This document shows, one piece after another, positions 36,013 through 44,123 of a DNA stretch of 64,000 nt; the stretch's first letter is position 1; the number at the start of each line of letters is the position of its first letter. Source of the DNA: Caenimonas koreensis DSM 17982 (GTDB lineage Bacteria; Pseudomonadota; Gammaproteobacteria; Burkholderiales; Burkholderiaceae_C); NCBI RefSeq assembly GCF_009646335.1, contig NZ_WJBU01000006.1, positions 62,001-126,000 of the forward strand, written 5' to 3'. The notes beneath the pieces are model-generated. The model did no database searches, had not been told where the DNA came from, and saw nothing but the letters and a program-made list of their open reading frames with translations. The position numbers and the translations under genes are program-made.

Positions 36013-36238
36013 TGCCGGCGTCCGATTTCGGCAAGGTTTCGATGATGCGAATCGCGGCCGCCACTGCAGTGGTTGCCGCCTCCACATCGCGATAGGTTTG
36101 CGCATCACTGGGCCGCCGGCCCGCAGCCAGGCAGCTCACATGCAGCGTGCGCAGCTGGTTCAGCAGATTCATGCGGCGCGTGCCGCTTGGGTCGCTCTGC
36201 AATTCGGATTGCAAGTCCGGCGTGTGTTTCTGGTTCAT
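36005..36238 (-). CDS. YscE-like needle co-chaperone candidate
   Basis: A 77-residue protein, about the size of YscE/SsaE. A helical hairpin is likely: MNLLNQLRTLHVSCLAAGR, a short turn with RRPSDAQTY, then YRDVEAATTAVAAAIRIIET. YscE with YscG keeps the needle subunit monomeric in the cytoplasm. The order sctD, this gene, sctF equals yscD-yscE-yscF of Yersinia, and a YscG-like gene exists at 61071. Similarity is too low to prove by eye. No ribosome-binding site is visible before ATG 36238. Confidence 0.6.
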   Translation of the reverse strand: MNQKHTPDLQSELQSDPSGTRRMNLLNQLRTLHVSCLAAGRRPSDAQTYRDVEAATTAVAAAIRIIETLPKSDAGRN

Positions 36239-36244
36239 GATGAA

Positions 36245-36272
36245 TGAGTAACAGGCAAGCAGCGACAGTTCA
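36245..36272 (-). promoter_or_regulatory. Weak ECF-type promoter motif, possibly leaderless
   Basis: On the minus strand: TGAACT, 15 bases, TTACTCA. The -10 is perfect and the -35 has one mismatch. It ends 6 bases before the ATG of the yscE-like gene, which has no ribosome-binding site, so a leaderless transcript is possible. Confidence 0.4.
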
Positions 36273-37475
36273 ATTGGCGTAGCGAACGCGCAGACCATCC
36301 GAGAACAGCAATTCACCGTCGCGAATGGCCATGAGCGTGCGCCCTTCGATTGCGCCGCCCGGGGCAATTCGCCGGCCGCCGGTCGTTACCAGGTACGGTG
36401 ACGCGCCCGCAACCACGGTCTCGACCTGGACTTCGATCAGGTCGCGCTCATGCTGCACTTGCGCGCGCACCGTGAGCACGCTTCCATAGTCGCGTGTGAA
36501 CGTCATGAACATGCTCTCCCAGGCCTGCACTTCCTGGCTAGTCAATACCGCTCGCAATTCGAGCGCTGGGTCACGGCTTGCGACTTTGAACTTCGAAGCA
36601 ATGCCGGCGGCCCGAAGCCGCTCCTCGAAACGCGCCGCAAGTTCTGAGCGCAAGAGCACCGCGAACTGGACAGGCGCTGCGTCGGCAAGCTCCGAGCGCG
36701 CTGCGTCGACCACGGCCGTCAGGTCGGCCTGCGTGGCGGCTGCACCACCGATGCGCAAGACGCCAGCAGGTGCACGCTCGACGTTCAGTTCGACAATGCC
36801 CGCTGTGCGGTGTTTCTCCAGAAATTTGGAGACGATGGCCAAGCGTTCAGCCTCGGGAATGACACGCGCTACAGGTACGGAAGCCGGGCGCGCTGGCGCG
36901 CTCGCTGCGGCTAGCGGAGCCTGCGTTGCAGGTGCCTGATCACTCTCGGCGGTGACCCACGCGGCCACAGCGGCGCCCATCAGCAACACGGCGGCAGCGC
37001 CAAACACAACCGCGGGATTGATGCTGCTGCGAACCTTCTTGATGGCCGCAATCCGAGGCTGCGGCGCTGGGGCTTCATGCGCAAGCGTGATCTCCTCACG
37101 GTCCGAGTCGCTGTGCGCAGGCAGTACCTGCTCGGGCTCTTCCAGCGCGTCGTCGTGCGGCCAGGGCGCGTCCACGTTGTCGATGGTGAGCTTCACGCGG
37201 CCAATACGCAGGGGCGTGCCAAGTGGAATCACCTGGCCAGACGAGACTTCACCGCGATCGATTGTTGTCACTTTGCCTTGGAGCAGCGTGACCTGGATGC
37301 CGTCGCCATCAGCTGACAATTCAACGTGCTCGGGCTCGATCTGCGTGCCCGCGAGCAGCACGGCGCATGTGTCGGCTGCACCCACTGAGTACGCCTGGCC
37401 GGCCTCAACAGGCAGAGTGCTGCCAGCCTGTGGGCCATGTAGCACGCGCAGTTCAAGAGCTTCGGAAGTGTTCAT
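36270..37475 (-). CDS. sctD: T3SS inner-membrane ring protein
   Basis: A 401-residue YscD/PscD-type protein forming the outer of the two inner-membrane rings of the basal body. Residues 1-100 form a cytoplasmic FHA-like domain (LRVLHGPQAGSTLPVE, YSVGAADTCAVLL). An acidic linker leads to one membrane helix (about residues 153-172, NPAVVFGAAAVLLMGAAVAA). The periplasmic part contains BON-like/ring-building repeats (VELNVERAPAGVLRIGGAA). Length and order are as in the Ysc family. It follows sctV by 40 bases. Confidence 0.88.
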   Translation of the reverse strand: MNTSEALELRVLHGPQAGSTLPVEAGQAYSVGAADTCAVLLAGTQIEPEHVELSADGDGIQVTLLQGKVTTIDRGEVSSGQVIPLGTPLRIGRVKLTIDNVDAPWPHDDALEEPEQVLPAHSDSDREEITLAHEAPAPQPRIAAIKKVRSSINPAVVFGAAAVLLMGAAVAAWVTAESDQAPATQAPLAAASAPARPASVPVARVIPEAERLAIVSKFLEKHRTAGIVELNVERAPAGVLRIGGAAATQADLTAVVDAARSELADAAPVQFAVLLRSELAARFEERLRAAGIASKFKVASRDPALELRAVLTSQEVQAWESMFMTFTRDYGSVLTVRAQVQHERDLIEVQVETVVAGASPYLVTTGGRRIAPGGAIEGRTLMAIRDGELLFSDGLRVRYAN

Positions 37476-37515
37476 GATCGTTATGCCTCGAAAGTGGTGC
37501 GACGGGTTTGCCTGG

Positions 37516-39630
37516 TCAGGCCTGGATGCGCGCGAGCGGCTGGATGTTGATCTCCTGCGTCAGCTCCTGGTACGACAGGACAGGCAGCTCGGCCAGATCC
37601 TGCTCGAGCAGCTTGCGCATGTAGCGGCGGATATCCATTGACGTGAGCAGCACAGGCCGCTGCGTCGCGAGTGACGGATCGCCCACTGCTGCCTTGATGG
37701 CCGTCGTGATCCGCTTGGATGCAGAAGGGTCAAGCGCGAGATACGAGCCCGCTGAGGTCTGCCGGATCGCGGCGCGAAGCTCGTCCTCGATGGCGGGTGC
37801 GAGCAGGTAAGCGGGCAGCATGTTCTGGCCCGACGAATATTTGTGGCTGATATAGCGGCGCAAAGCCATGCGCACATATTCGGCAAGCAGCACCGGGTCC
37901 TTTTCCTTCTGACCCCATTCCACCAGCGCTTCCATCACGGTGCGCACATTGCGGATCGACACTTCCTCGGACACGAGCCGCTGCAGGATCTCGGCGATCT
38001 TGTGGATCGGCATGACCCGCGTGATCTCCTTGCCCAGCTCCGCGAACTTGCCTTCCATCTCGGCGAGGATGCCGCGCGTCTCTTGAATCCCTATGAACTC
38101 CGCGGCGTGCTTGCGCAGCACGAAGGCGATGTGATAGCTCAGCATCTGCGTCGGCTCGAGGAAAGGAATGCCCGCCTTCACCAACGCGCCCTTCAGGTGC
38201 GCGGGCGACCAGATGGTGGGCAGGTTCGGCAGGAACTTCTTGTCGGTCTCATGCGGGATGAGCATGGCGCTCAGGTTTTCGATGCTCTCGCGCACCAGCA
38301 GGTGATCGGCGCGCAGGCGTCCTTGCGACACAGGAATTTCGCCCACCAGAATCGAATACGACTCCGGCGGCAGCTGGTCGTTGAACCGCAGTTGCAACCC
38401 CGGGAACACCACACCCAGATCGAAATACAGCGCGCGGCGCACCTTGATCAGCTCCTCGTTGAGCATGTCTGCCGAGAACACCTTTTCGAGGTCGGCGTTC
38501 ACGTCGACCATCAATGGCACGGTCGGCTGGAAGTTGTCTGCGTCGCCAGGCTTGGACTTTTCCGGCCTGCCCGTTTTGCCCGAAATGTCCACTGCCGAGA
38601 CCGTCGTGACCTGGCCAGTCTTCGCATCGACAACCTTCGTCTCGCCCTTGTAGAGGGTGTAGCCCAGCGTGCCGATGAGCGCGCCCACGATCAGGAACGT
38701 GAGCGTCGGCATGCCAGGAATCGCGCTGAAACCCACCATCACGGCCGTGCCGATCAACAGGGCTTTTGGCTGCGACAGGATTTGCGCACCCACATCGCGG
38801 CCCACGTTCGATGGACCGTCGCCTGTCGTCACACGCGTGACGATCATGCCGGCACCGATCGAGATGAACAGCGCGGGAATCTGCGCGATCAGGCCGTCAC
38901 CGATCGTGAGGATCGAATACACCTTCATCGCTTCGGCGGCCGTCATACCGCGCTGCATCGTGCCGATCAGAATGCCGCCCAACAAGTTGACGGCCACGAT
39001 GATCAAGCCCGCGATCGCGTCGCCCTTGACGAACTTCATCGCGCCGTCCATCGAGCCGTAGAGCTGGCTTTCCTTTTCCACCAGCGTGCGGCGTCGGCGC
39101 GCTTCATCCATGTCGATCACGCCGGCGCGCATGTCGCCGTCGATGGACATCTGCTTGCCGGGCATGGCATCGAGCGAAAAGCGTGCGCCGACTTCGGCCA
39201 CGCGCTCCGCGCCCTTGGTGATCACCACAAACTGAACGATCGTCAGGATCAGGAACACCACCAGGCCCACGACAAGGTTGCCGCCGACGACAAAGTTGCC
39301 GAACGTATAGACGATGTGGCCAGCATCTGCATTGAGCAAAATGAGCCGGGTCGTCGCGATGCCGATGGCCAGGCGGAACAGTGTCGTGATCAGCAGTACC
39401 GACGGAAACGACGAGAACGCCAGCGGGCTGGGCAAGTACATCGCCACCATCAGCAATACCGCAGAAATGCACATGTTGAGCGCGATCAGCACGTCCATCA
39501 ACCACGTCGGCAGTGGCAGGATCATCATGAAGATGATGCAGACGATCAGAGCGGCAAGAACCAGATCGTTTCGGCTGACAAGCGCCTGGACGATCCGCTG
39601 GAGGCGAGGTGATGCAGCTTGCACGGTCAA
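37516..39630 (-). CDS. sctV: T3SS export gate protein (YscV/LcrD/FlhA family)
   Basis: A 704-residue export apparatus protein that forms a nonameric ring and couples proton flow to secretion. The N-terminal half has about eight helices with the family blocks FPSVLLITTLFRLAIGIATT and AEVGARFSLDAMPGKQMSID. The cytoplasmic half holds the substrate/chaperone docking domain (NLSAMLIPHETDKKFLPN, EILQRLVSEEVSIRNVRTVME). The frame starts with TTG at 39630 overlapping the sctY stop; GTG at 39624 is an alternative with GAAAG at better spacing. The order sctX-sctY-sctV is that of yscX-yscY-lcrD. Confidence 0.95.
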   Translation of the reverse strand: MTVQAASPRLQRIVQALVSRNDLVLAALIVCIIFMMILPLPTWLMDVLIALNMCISAVLLMVAMYLPSPLAFSSFPSVLLITTLFRLAIGIATTRLILLNADAGHIVYTFGNFVVGGNLVVGLVVFLILTIVQFVVITKGAERVAEVGARFSLDAMPGKQMSIDGDMRAGVIDMDEARRRRTLVEKESQLYGSMDGAMKFVKGDAIAGLIIVAVNLLGGILIGTMQRGMTAAEAMKVYSILTIGDGLIAQIPALFISIGAGMIVTRVTTGDGPSNVGRDVGAQILSQPKALLIGTAVMVGFSAIPGMPTLTFLIVGALIGTLGYTLYKGETKVVDAKTGQVTTVSAVDISGKTGRPEKSKPGDADNFQPTVPLMVDVNADLEKVFSADMLNEELIKVRRALYFDLGVVFPGLQLRFNDQLPPESYSILVGEIPVSQGRLRADHLLVRESIENLSAMLIPHETDKKFLPNLPTIWSPAHLKGALVKAGIPFLEPTQMLSYHIAFVLRKHAAEFIGIQETRGILAEMEGKFAELGKEITRVMPIHKIAEILQRLVSEEVSIRNVRTVMEALVEWGQKEKDPVLLAEYVRMALRRYISHKYSSGQNMLPAYLLAPAIEDELRAAIRQTSAGSYLALDPSASKRITTAIKAAVGDPSLATQRPVLLTSMDIRRYMRKLLEQDLAELPVLSYQELTQEINIQPLARIQA

Positions 39631-39977
39631 CTTTCGGTGGATAGTGTTGTGGCGGCCCGAGCCGCCGCAAACTGGTTGAAGGCGCGCTCGGCCTCGGCAT
39701 GTCGGGCCGTGGCGGTACAGGCCTGGCCCTGCAGTAAGTGAAGAACCGGTGACGGGTCGCCGCAGTCGCGCAGCTTGTCCAGCACACGTGATGCTTCGCC
39801 CGCTTCACCTGCACGGATCGCGGCCAGCGCGAGCGATCGCATGGCGCGCATGTCATCGGGCGCGAGCACACACACGGCACGCAACATCACAACCGCCTGG
39901 TCGGGCCTGCCGTGCAACAGGAAGACGTGCGCGAGCAATCGCATCACTTCAAGGGAGTCGCTGTTCAGGCGGTTCAT
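39627..39977 (-). CDS. sctY: YscY-like TPR export factor
   Basis: A 116-residue protein with TPR-like helices (VMRLLAHVFLLHGRPDQAVVML, RAMRSLALAAIRAGEAGEA). YscY binds the secreted YscX, and together they contact SctV; the trio is specific to the Ysc family. Placement between sctX and sctV fits exactly. The start is 3 bases after the sctX stop and the end overlaps the sctV start. Start ATG 39977. Confidence 0.8.
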   Translation of the reverse strand: MNRLNSDSLEVMRLLAHVFLLHGRPDQAVVMLRAVCVLAPDDMRAMRSLALAAIRAGEAGEASRVLDKLRDCGDPSPVLHLLQGQACTATARHAEAERAFNQFAAARAATTLSTES

Positions 39978-39980
39978 GCG

Positions 39981-40373
39981 TCAACCTTTGAGCAGCGCGG
40001 ATCGGTACATCTGGACCAGATCGCGCAGGGCTACCTGGTCATGCATCAGCCGCCTGGCGGCGCGAAGAATGCGTGCGTTGCGCGGATCTTTCTCTTCTTC
40101 CAGTTCCAGCTGCTGCTCGCCTTCACGCAGGGCGCGGTTGAACCTGCTGGGCATCAACAGCGAAGGCTCGCTGAGAGATGGTGCGAGCTGGCCGGCGATG
40201 TAGTCCTCCAGGTTGGGCATCGCATACAGCTGCTCCAACCGGGGCTTGACGGGCGAGAACGCTGGCGAGATGTCGCCGGCAACGCCGACATCGACCTTTT
40301 CGTCCTCATCGAGCCGCAAGATCTTGTCGATCCCGCGATCCATCGGAAAAGGGGTGTTCTGAATGCGGCTCAT
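39981..40373 (-). CDS. sctX: YscX-like early secreted export factor
   Basis: A 130-residue protein. The C-terminus RRLMHDQVALRDLVQMYRSALL is close to what I recall of YscX. The N-terminal half is polar and probably carries the secretion signal. YscX is an early substrate needed for needle assembly, and it works with YscY and SctV, encoded next. ATG 40373 was chosen because the longer frame overlaps the sycN-like gene. Confidence 0.85.
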   Translation of the reverse strand: MSRIQNTPFPMDRGIDKILRLDEDEKVDVGVAGDISPAFSPVKPRLEQLYAMPNLEDYIAGQLAPSLSEPSLLMPSRFNRALREGEQQLELEEEKDPRNARILRAARRLMHDQVALRDLVQMYRSALLKG

Positions 40374-40386
40374 GTCGTGTCCCGCC

Positions 40387-40770
40387 TCAGTGCATCTGCG
40401 TGACGTTGGCGTGGAACCTGAACAGTGCGTCGATGCCGTCCTCCAGCGCGCTGAGCATGACTGAGTGGCGCGGCATGCGCAGCGTGACAGCCAGATCGGC
40501 GCCGCGTGTGGCGAGCTGAATCTGCCCCAGCGGGCATTTGCGAAAGTCTGCCGCGAGCAGGGCTCGCCGCGCGGCCGCCGCCTGCGGTGCAGGCAAGGGC
40601 CGCGACAAGGTGATGAGCACTTCATCGCCGCCGGCTGTCACCAGGTCGTGCAGGCAAAGCAGGCTGTTGTCTTCGAGCGTGAAGAGTGCGTAGCCATCGC
40701 TGTCCAGCGCCAGATCGGCAATGCCGATGGATTGGCCGAACGCGGCAACTGCATGTGTGACCCAGTCCAT
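40387..40770 (-). CDS. sycN: SycN-like chaperone of the gatekeeper
   Basis: A 127-residue CesT-type chaperone starting MDWVTHAVAAFGQSIGI, which aligns by eye with the MSWIEPIISHFCQDLGV start of SycN. In Yersinia, SycN with YscB holds YopN. Here it lies between tyeA and sctX, the same place. Its ATG overlaps the TyeA stop. No separate YscB homologue was seen. Confidence 0.75.
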   Translation of the reverse strand: MDWVTHAVAAFGQSIGIADLALDSDGYALFTLEDNSLLCLHDLVTAGGDEVLITLSRPLPAPQAAAARRALLAADFRKCPLGQIQLATRGADLAVTLRMPRHSVMLSALEDGIDALFRFHANVTQMH

Positions 40771-41075
40771 CAGCTGTCCCCCTGCTGGTTGTTCTCGTTC
40801 ATTTCTTCCTCGACATCGATGGCCTGGTCGAGTGCGTCCTGCACGGCATCGACCATCGCGAGCCGTGCGTTCTTGTCTTCAAATGCCTTGTCCGGCAAGG
40901 CGCGAAGGATCTTCTTGATGCCGTTGAGAAACACCACCATGGGCGCGCCTTCCGCAATGCCGAGATCGCGGGCGAGCCGGTCAAATTGCAGCGGCATCGC
41001 GTTGCCGCTGGCGAGGATGTCCACAAAGCCCACGAGGAGCTTGTTGACGTCGAAGGCATCACGCTGCGCTTGCAT
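40770..41075 (-). CDS. tyeA: TyeA-like gatekeeper subunit
   Basis: A 101-residue helical protein. It matches TyeA in size, position and pattern: LLVGFVDILAS, FLNGIKKILRALPDKAFEDKN and an acidic tail (AIDVEEEMNENN) like the acidic end of TyeA. TyeA binds the C-terminus of YopN/SctW and blocks secretion until host contact. Its first 17 bases overlap the end of sctW in the +1 frame. Confidence 0.8.
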   Translation of the reverse strand: MQAQRDAFDVNKLLVGFVDILASGNAMPLQFDRLARDLGIAEGAPMVVFLNGIKKILRALPDKAFEDKNARLAMVDAVQDALDQAIDVEEEMNENNQQGDS

Positions 41076-42201
41076 GGCCCGTGTGGGTCATCAGATCGCT
41101 CAGCTCACGCGCAGAGTCGATCAGCGTGGAGAACACGAACGTGGTCCCAAGGTCGCTGATCACGGCGCCCAGGCGAATCACGTCGCGCGACGGCGGCATT
41201 GAATTCAGGTCGTCGGCACGAGCCTGCTGGAACTTGACCACTGACGCGATGAGCTCGGCAATGTCATCGTAGGCGCGCAGCAGCACTTGCATGGCCTGCG
41301 GCAGGGTGTGCGGCTTGGTGACGAGTTCGACATAGGCGTCTTCGAACCGTTGCGGCTGCGGCGCGGTGGCCGAGACGTTCGCCACGTTGTAGCGGGGAAC
41401 CACATCTGCACCAGCGAGGTCTTCCGACTCGAAGCGCTGGATGTCGTCCTGCAGCTTCTGGCGCATCCGTTCGCGCTCTTGCTGGCTCTTGCTGCGATCG
41501 AGCGACGGGATACCCTGTGCCTTTCGCAGCACCTCCATCAGGCGCTTTTCGTCCCTGCGGGCCTCCCAGAGTTCATCTTTCAGGCGTTCGATGCGATCCT
41601 CGCCGACGTCGTCGGCTGTGGTGTCCAGGCCGGACAACACGTCTTCGAGGAAGTGCTGCAGCTCTTCGCCGTTGTCGGCGGCGCTCTCCAGCAGCGTGGC
41701 AACGTGCTTGGCGAGGTCCTCTGCGTTGCGAGCCTGGTGGCCCTGGTGCGTCAGTCTTGCGGCGGCGTCGTCGTCGGTAACGTCATCTTCGAGTAGCGCA
41801 GCGGCGTATTGATGCTGCAGGTAACTGAGCTTTGAAGCGTCCCGGCGTTTGCCCGCTGCTGCCGCTTGCTTGCCGTTGAGCAGCGCCATCGCGCCATTGC
41901 GTACGTCGCGGGCACTGACGCCCATCGCCTGCGCGCGTTGCAGGATGTCGTCTGGCGCCTTCGCATGGAACGCCGCAACCGTTGATACGCGACGTGACAG
42001 CACATTCCGGTCGGGCACTGCGGGCAAACCCTGAGCCGCCACATTCTGCGGCTGCATGACCTGCTGCGCCATTCCGGCTTGCGCCAGCACAAGCGATTGG
42101 CCGCGCCAAGTCCCCTTGGCCTTGACGGCAGATGGTTGTGCATCGTGATGGCCAAGGCCGACCTGCGATACGCCCATGCCCTGAATGTTGACCTTTGACA
42201 T
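41059..42201 (-). CDS. sctW: T3SS gatekeeper (YopN/SctW)
   Basis: A 380-residue gatekeeper of the YopN/InvE/MxiC family (HrpJ-like fold), which holds back effector export until translocators are out. The N-terminal 90 residues look disordered, as expected for a secretion signal plus chaperone-binding region. Helical repeats follow (DDDAAARLTHQGHQARNAED, EELQHFLEDVLSGLDTTADD, AMQVLLRAYDDIAELIASVV). It heads the leftward operon with its own ECF-type motif 34 bases upstream. ATG 42201 was chosen; an in-frame ATG at 42216 is possible. Confidence 0.85.
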   Translation of the reverse strand: MSKVNIQGMGVSQVGLGHHDAQPSAVKAKGTWRGQSLVLAQAGMAQQVMQPQNVAAQGLPAVPDRNVLSRRVSTVAAFHAKAPDDILQRAQAMGVSARDVRNGAMALLNGKQAAAAGKRRDASKLSYLQHQYAAALLEDDVTDDDAAARLTHQGHQARNAEDLAKHVATLLESAADNGEELQHFLEDVLSGLDTTADDVGEDRIERLKDELWEARRDEKRLMEVLRKAQGIPSLDRSKSQQERERMRQKLQDDIQRFESEDLAGADVVPRYNVANVSATAPQPQRFEDAYVELVTKPHTLPQAMQVLLRAYDDIAELIASVVKFQQARADDLNSMPPSRDVIRLGAVISDLGTTFVFSTLIDSARELSDLMTHTGHASAA

Positions 42202-42235
42202 AACCTGCTCTTGCATGACTTGTGGTGACCTTGCT

Positions 42236-42263
42236 TGAGTAACGGCGTCGCATAGAAGGTTCC
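42236..42263 (-). promoter_or_regulatory. ECF-type promoter motif for the sctW operon
   Basis: On the minus strand: GGAACC, 15 bases, TTACTCA, ending 34 bases before the sctW ATG. It lies back-to-back with the rightward motif at 42301, 37 bases away, forming a divergent control region. Confidence 0.75.
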
Positions 42264-42300
42264 TTTTTTTGGGTGCAACACAAGATTCATCACGCGGCAT

Positions 42301-42328
42301 GGAACCAAATACAAACGTCTGTCACATA
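42301..42328 (+). promoter_or_regulatory. ECF-type promoter motif for the chaperone/sigma/sctO operon
   Basis: GGAACC, 15 bases, TCACATA, ending 42 bases before the chaperone ATG at 42371. The sigma factor gene is the second gene downstream. Confidence 0.7.
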
Positions 42329-42370
42329 AGTGGCATCAGGGCCTGCGGCCCGACCAAAAAGGATAGGGTG

Positions 42371-42802
42371 ATGGAACGGCTGGAGTTCGAACGGTTGTGT
42401 TGTGATGCAAGCGCAGAACTGGGTGTGGCCGACACGGGTGCACTCGGGCAGGGCTTTGGCTCCACATTCCGCGATGTGAGGTTCGAGACCTCGTTCGATG
42501 AGGCGGGCGACAGCTTCCTGCTGCTGGCCGAGCTCGGAGAAATCGAAGAATCCCAGCGGGCGGCTGTGTACGAGAACATGCTCATTGCGCAGCACATGAC
42601 ATGGAACCGGCCCAGCCTTCGTTTTGGCTTCGACCCCGAGCGGCGCAAAGTCATGCTGTGCGTCGAGGCGCATTTCGGGCAGCAAACAGGCGGCGCGTGG
42701 CTGGCAAAACTCATGCGCGCTGTTGCCGCGCAAGCCCTGGAATGGCGCCAGACCCTTCTGGCTGGCAAGGTTCGCGAAGGCGGCCTAGGCCATCAGGCCT
42801 AG
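42371..42802 (+). CDS. CesT-family type III secretion chaperone
   Basis: A 143-residue acidic protein with the class I chaperone layout: helix 1 (LEFERLCCDASAELGV), strands (FRDVRFETSFDEAGDSFLLLAEL), the loop EESQRAAVYENMLIAQHM and a C-terminal helix (WLAKLMRAVAAQALEWRQTL). It is the first gene of the operon that encodes the sigma factor and the export apparatus. The client is unknown. ATG 42371 was chosen because the longer frame would cover the promoter motif. Confidence 0.75.
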   Translation: MERLEFERLCCDASAELGVADTGALGQGFGSTFRDVRFETSFDEAGDSFLLLAELGEIEESQRAAVYENMLIAQHMTWNRPSLRFGFDPERRKVMLCVEAHFGQQTGGAWLAKLMRAVAAQALEWRQTLLAGKVREGGLGHQA

Positions 42803-42823
42803 ATGGCCTGGATGGCCTAGGGC
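42782..42823 (+). repeat. Clustered GGCCT repeats before the sigma gene
   Basis: Five GGCCT units in about 40 bases spanning the chaperone stop codon. The first is part of a 10-base palindrome, GGCCTAGGCC. They could fold into alternative hairpins in the mRNA just upstream of the sigma factor gene, or be chance slippage. Confidence 0.4.
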
Positions 42824-42880
42824 ACGAGGCTGAAGGCAAAACCGATCTCTCCGAGCAGACTGGCTGCAAAGGAGAAATCG

Positions 42881-43609
42881 ATGATGCAAACGCTCAATAT
42901 TTCCCGGCTGGTCCACTTCCTCGAGCCGCACGCCCGCCGCTCATCGCACCGCGCACATCCGCGCACCGACCTGCGCAGCCTGTGCAAGGTCAACGCGCCG
43001 GCGTTCACGCTGACCGACCATCCCGCAGCGCCGCCCTCGCATGCATTCATCGATACGCAGGACGCGCCCGCACCGGTCACCGGTGCAGCCAAGGACGCCC
43101 TGTTTCGCGACCTCGTCAAGGAATACAGCGCGTCGCTCTATTACTTTGTCCTCAAGCGCGTCGGCCACCCCGATGACGCGGCGGACATCGCCCAGCAGGC
43201 GTTTGTCGAGGCAGCGTGCAGCTTCACCAGCTTTCGCGGCGAGGCGGAGCTCTCCACCTGGATTTTTGGCATCGCGACCAACCTGGCACGCAACCACGTC
43301 AGCCGCGCGCCGCAGCACCGTCATCGTTTTGAAACCGATGACGTGCTTGAGGCTTGCGAGTCCGCCGATCTCCAGCCTTGCGAAAGCCTGAGCCAGCGCC
43401 AGGGGCTGGAGCTGGTCTCGCAAGCCATTGAAATGATGTCGGCCGACATGTCGCAGGCGCTGCTCCTGGTGGTGGTCGACGAGCTGTCCTACGAAGAGGC
43501 CGCTGCCGAACTGAACGTGCCCGTCGGCACCGTTCGCAGCCGGGTGTCGCGCGGGCGCAGTGCCGTGCGCAAGCACCTGACGAATGCCGGTTATTTTTCT
43601 GCTGCCTGA
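42881..43609 (+). CDS. ECF RNA polymerase sigma factor (HrpL/BtrS role)
   Basis: A 242-residue ECF sigma factor. A 75-residue N-terminal extension precedes region 2 (SASLYYFVLKRVGHPDDA, DIAQQAFVEAACSF, FRGEAELSTWIFGIATNLA). Region 4 has the helix-turn-helix LSYEEAAAELNVPVGTVRSR. HrpL in plant pathogens and BtrS in Bordetella are ECF sigma factors that switch on T3SS genes; this one sits inside the T3SS operon, so the same role is inferred. A strong AAAGGAG (42868-42874) precedes the ATG. No anti-sigma gene is seen beside it. Confidence 0.88.
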   Translation: MMQTLNISRLVHFLEPHARRSSHRAHPRTDLRSLCKVNAPAFTLTDHPAAPPSHAFIDTQDAPAPVTGAAKDALFRDLVKEYSASLYYFVLKRVGHPDDAADIAQQAFVEAACSFTSFRGEAELSTWIFGIATNLARNHVSRAPQHRHRFETDDVLEACESADLQPCESLSQRQGLELVSQAIEMMSADMSQALLLVVVDELSYEEAAAELNVPVGTVRSRVSRGRSAVRKHLTNAGYFSAA

Positions 43610-43620
43610 GGGGCTGGGCC

Positions 43621-44121
43621 ATGGATGTCATTGACGGCCTGTTGCATATCAAGCGAATTCGTGAGGAGTGCCGTGAAGCCGAAATGCGGCGTGCGCGGCA
43701 GCACCTGGAGCTCGCCTCTGAAGCGCTGCGCCGCAGCCTTGAGCAGCAGCGCGAGCGCGACAAAGAGCGCGTTGAGCGCGAAGAGTCGCTGTACACGGAC
43801 GTGTGCGCGCGTGTCGTCGTCGTTCGCGAACTCCACGACCTCAAACACGAAGTCGACTCCATGAAGGAAGCCGCCAAGCTTGACGCCAAGGCCGTGGCCG
43901 ACGCACAGGAAACGCGCGTGATACGGCGCAAGACTTTCGACGATTCAGTCACTGTCTGGCGCATGGCCGCACTGGCTGCGAGCCGATTCCAGGACCTGTC
44001 CGAGACGCAGCAGCTTGAAAGGCAAAAACACGCCGAATGGCTGGCCGAGCTGGAGCTTGAAGAATTCGCAGGACGCGGCCCCGTGATCCTCGACATCGAA
44101 GAGACCGAAGAGGAAGCCTGA
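43621..44121 (+). CDS. sctO: T3SS stalk protein (YscO/FliJ-like)
   Basis: A 166-residue, highly charged, almost wholly coiled-coil protein (about residues 10-140; ERDKERVEREESLYTDVCAR). This is the FliJ-like stalk that links the SctN ATPase to the SctV gate. GAGGGG precedes the ATG. It is placed after the sigma gene and before sctP, as yscO-yscP-yscQ; sctN is not directly upstream as in Yersinia but presumably follows sctL beyond the window. Confidence 0.82.
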   Translation: MDVIDGLLHIKRIREECREAEMRRARQHLELASEALRRSLEQQRERDKERVEREESLYTDVCARVVVVRELHDLKHEVDSMKEAAKLDAKAVADAQETRVIRRKTFDDSVTVWRMAALAASRFQDLSETQQLERQKHAEWLAELELEEFAGRGPVILDIEETEEEA

Positions 44122-44123
44122 CC

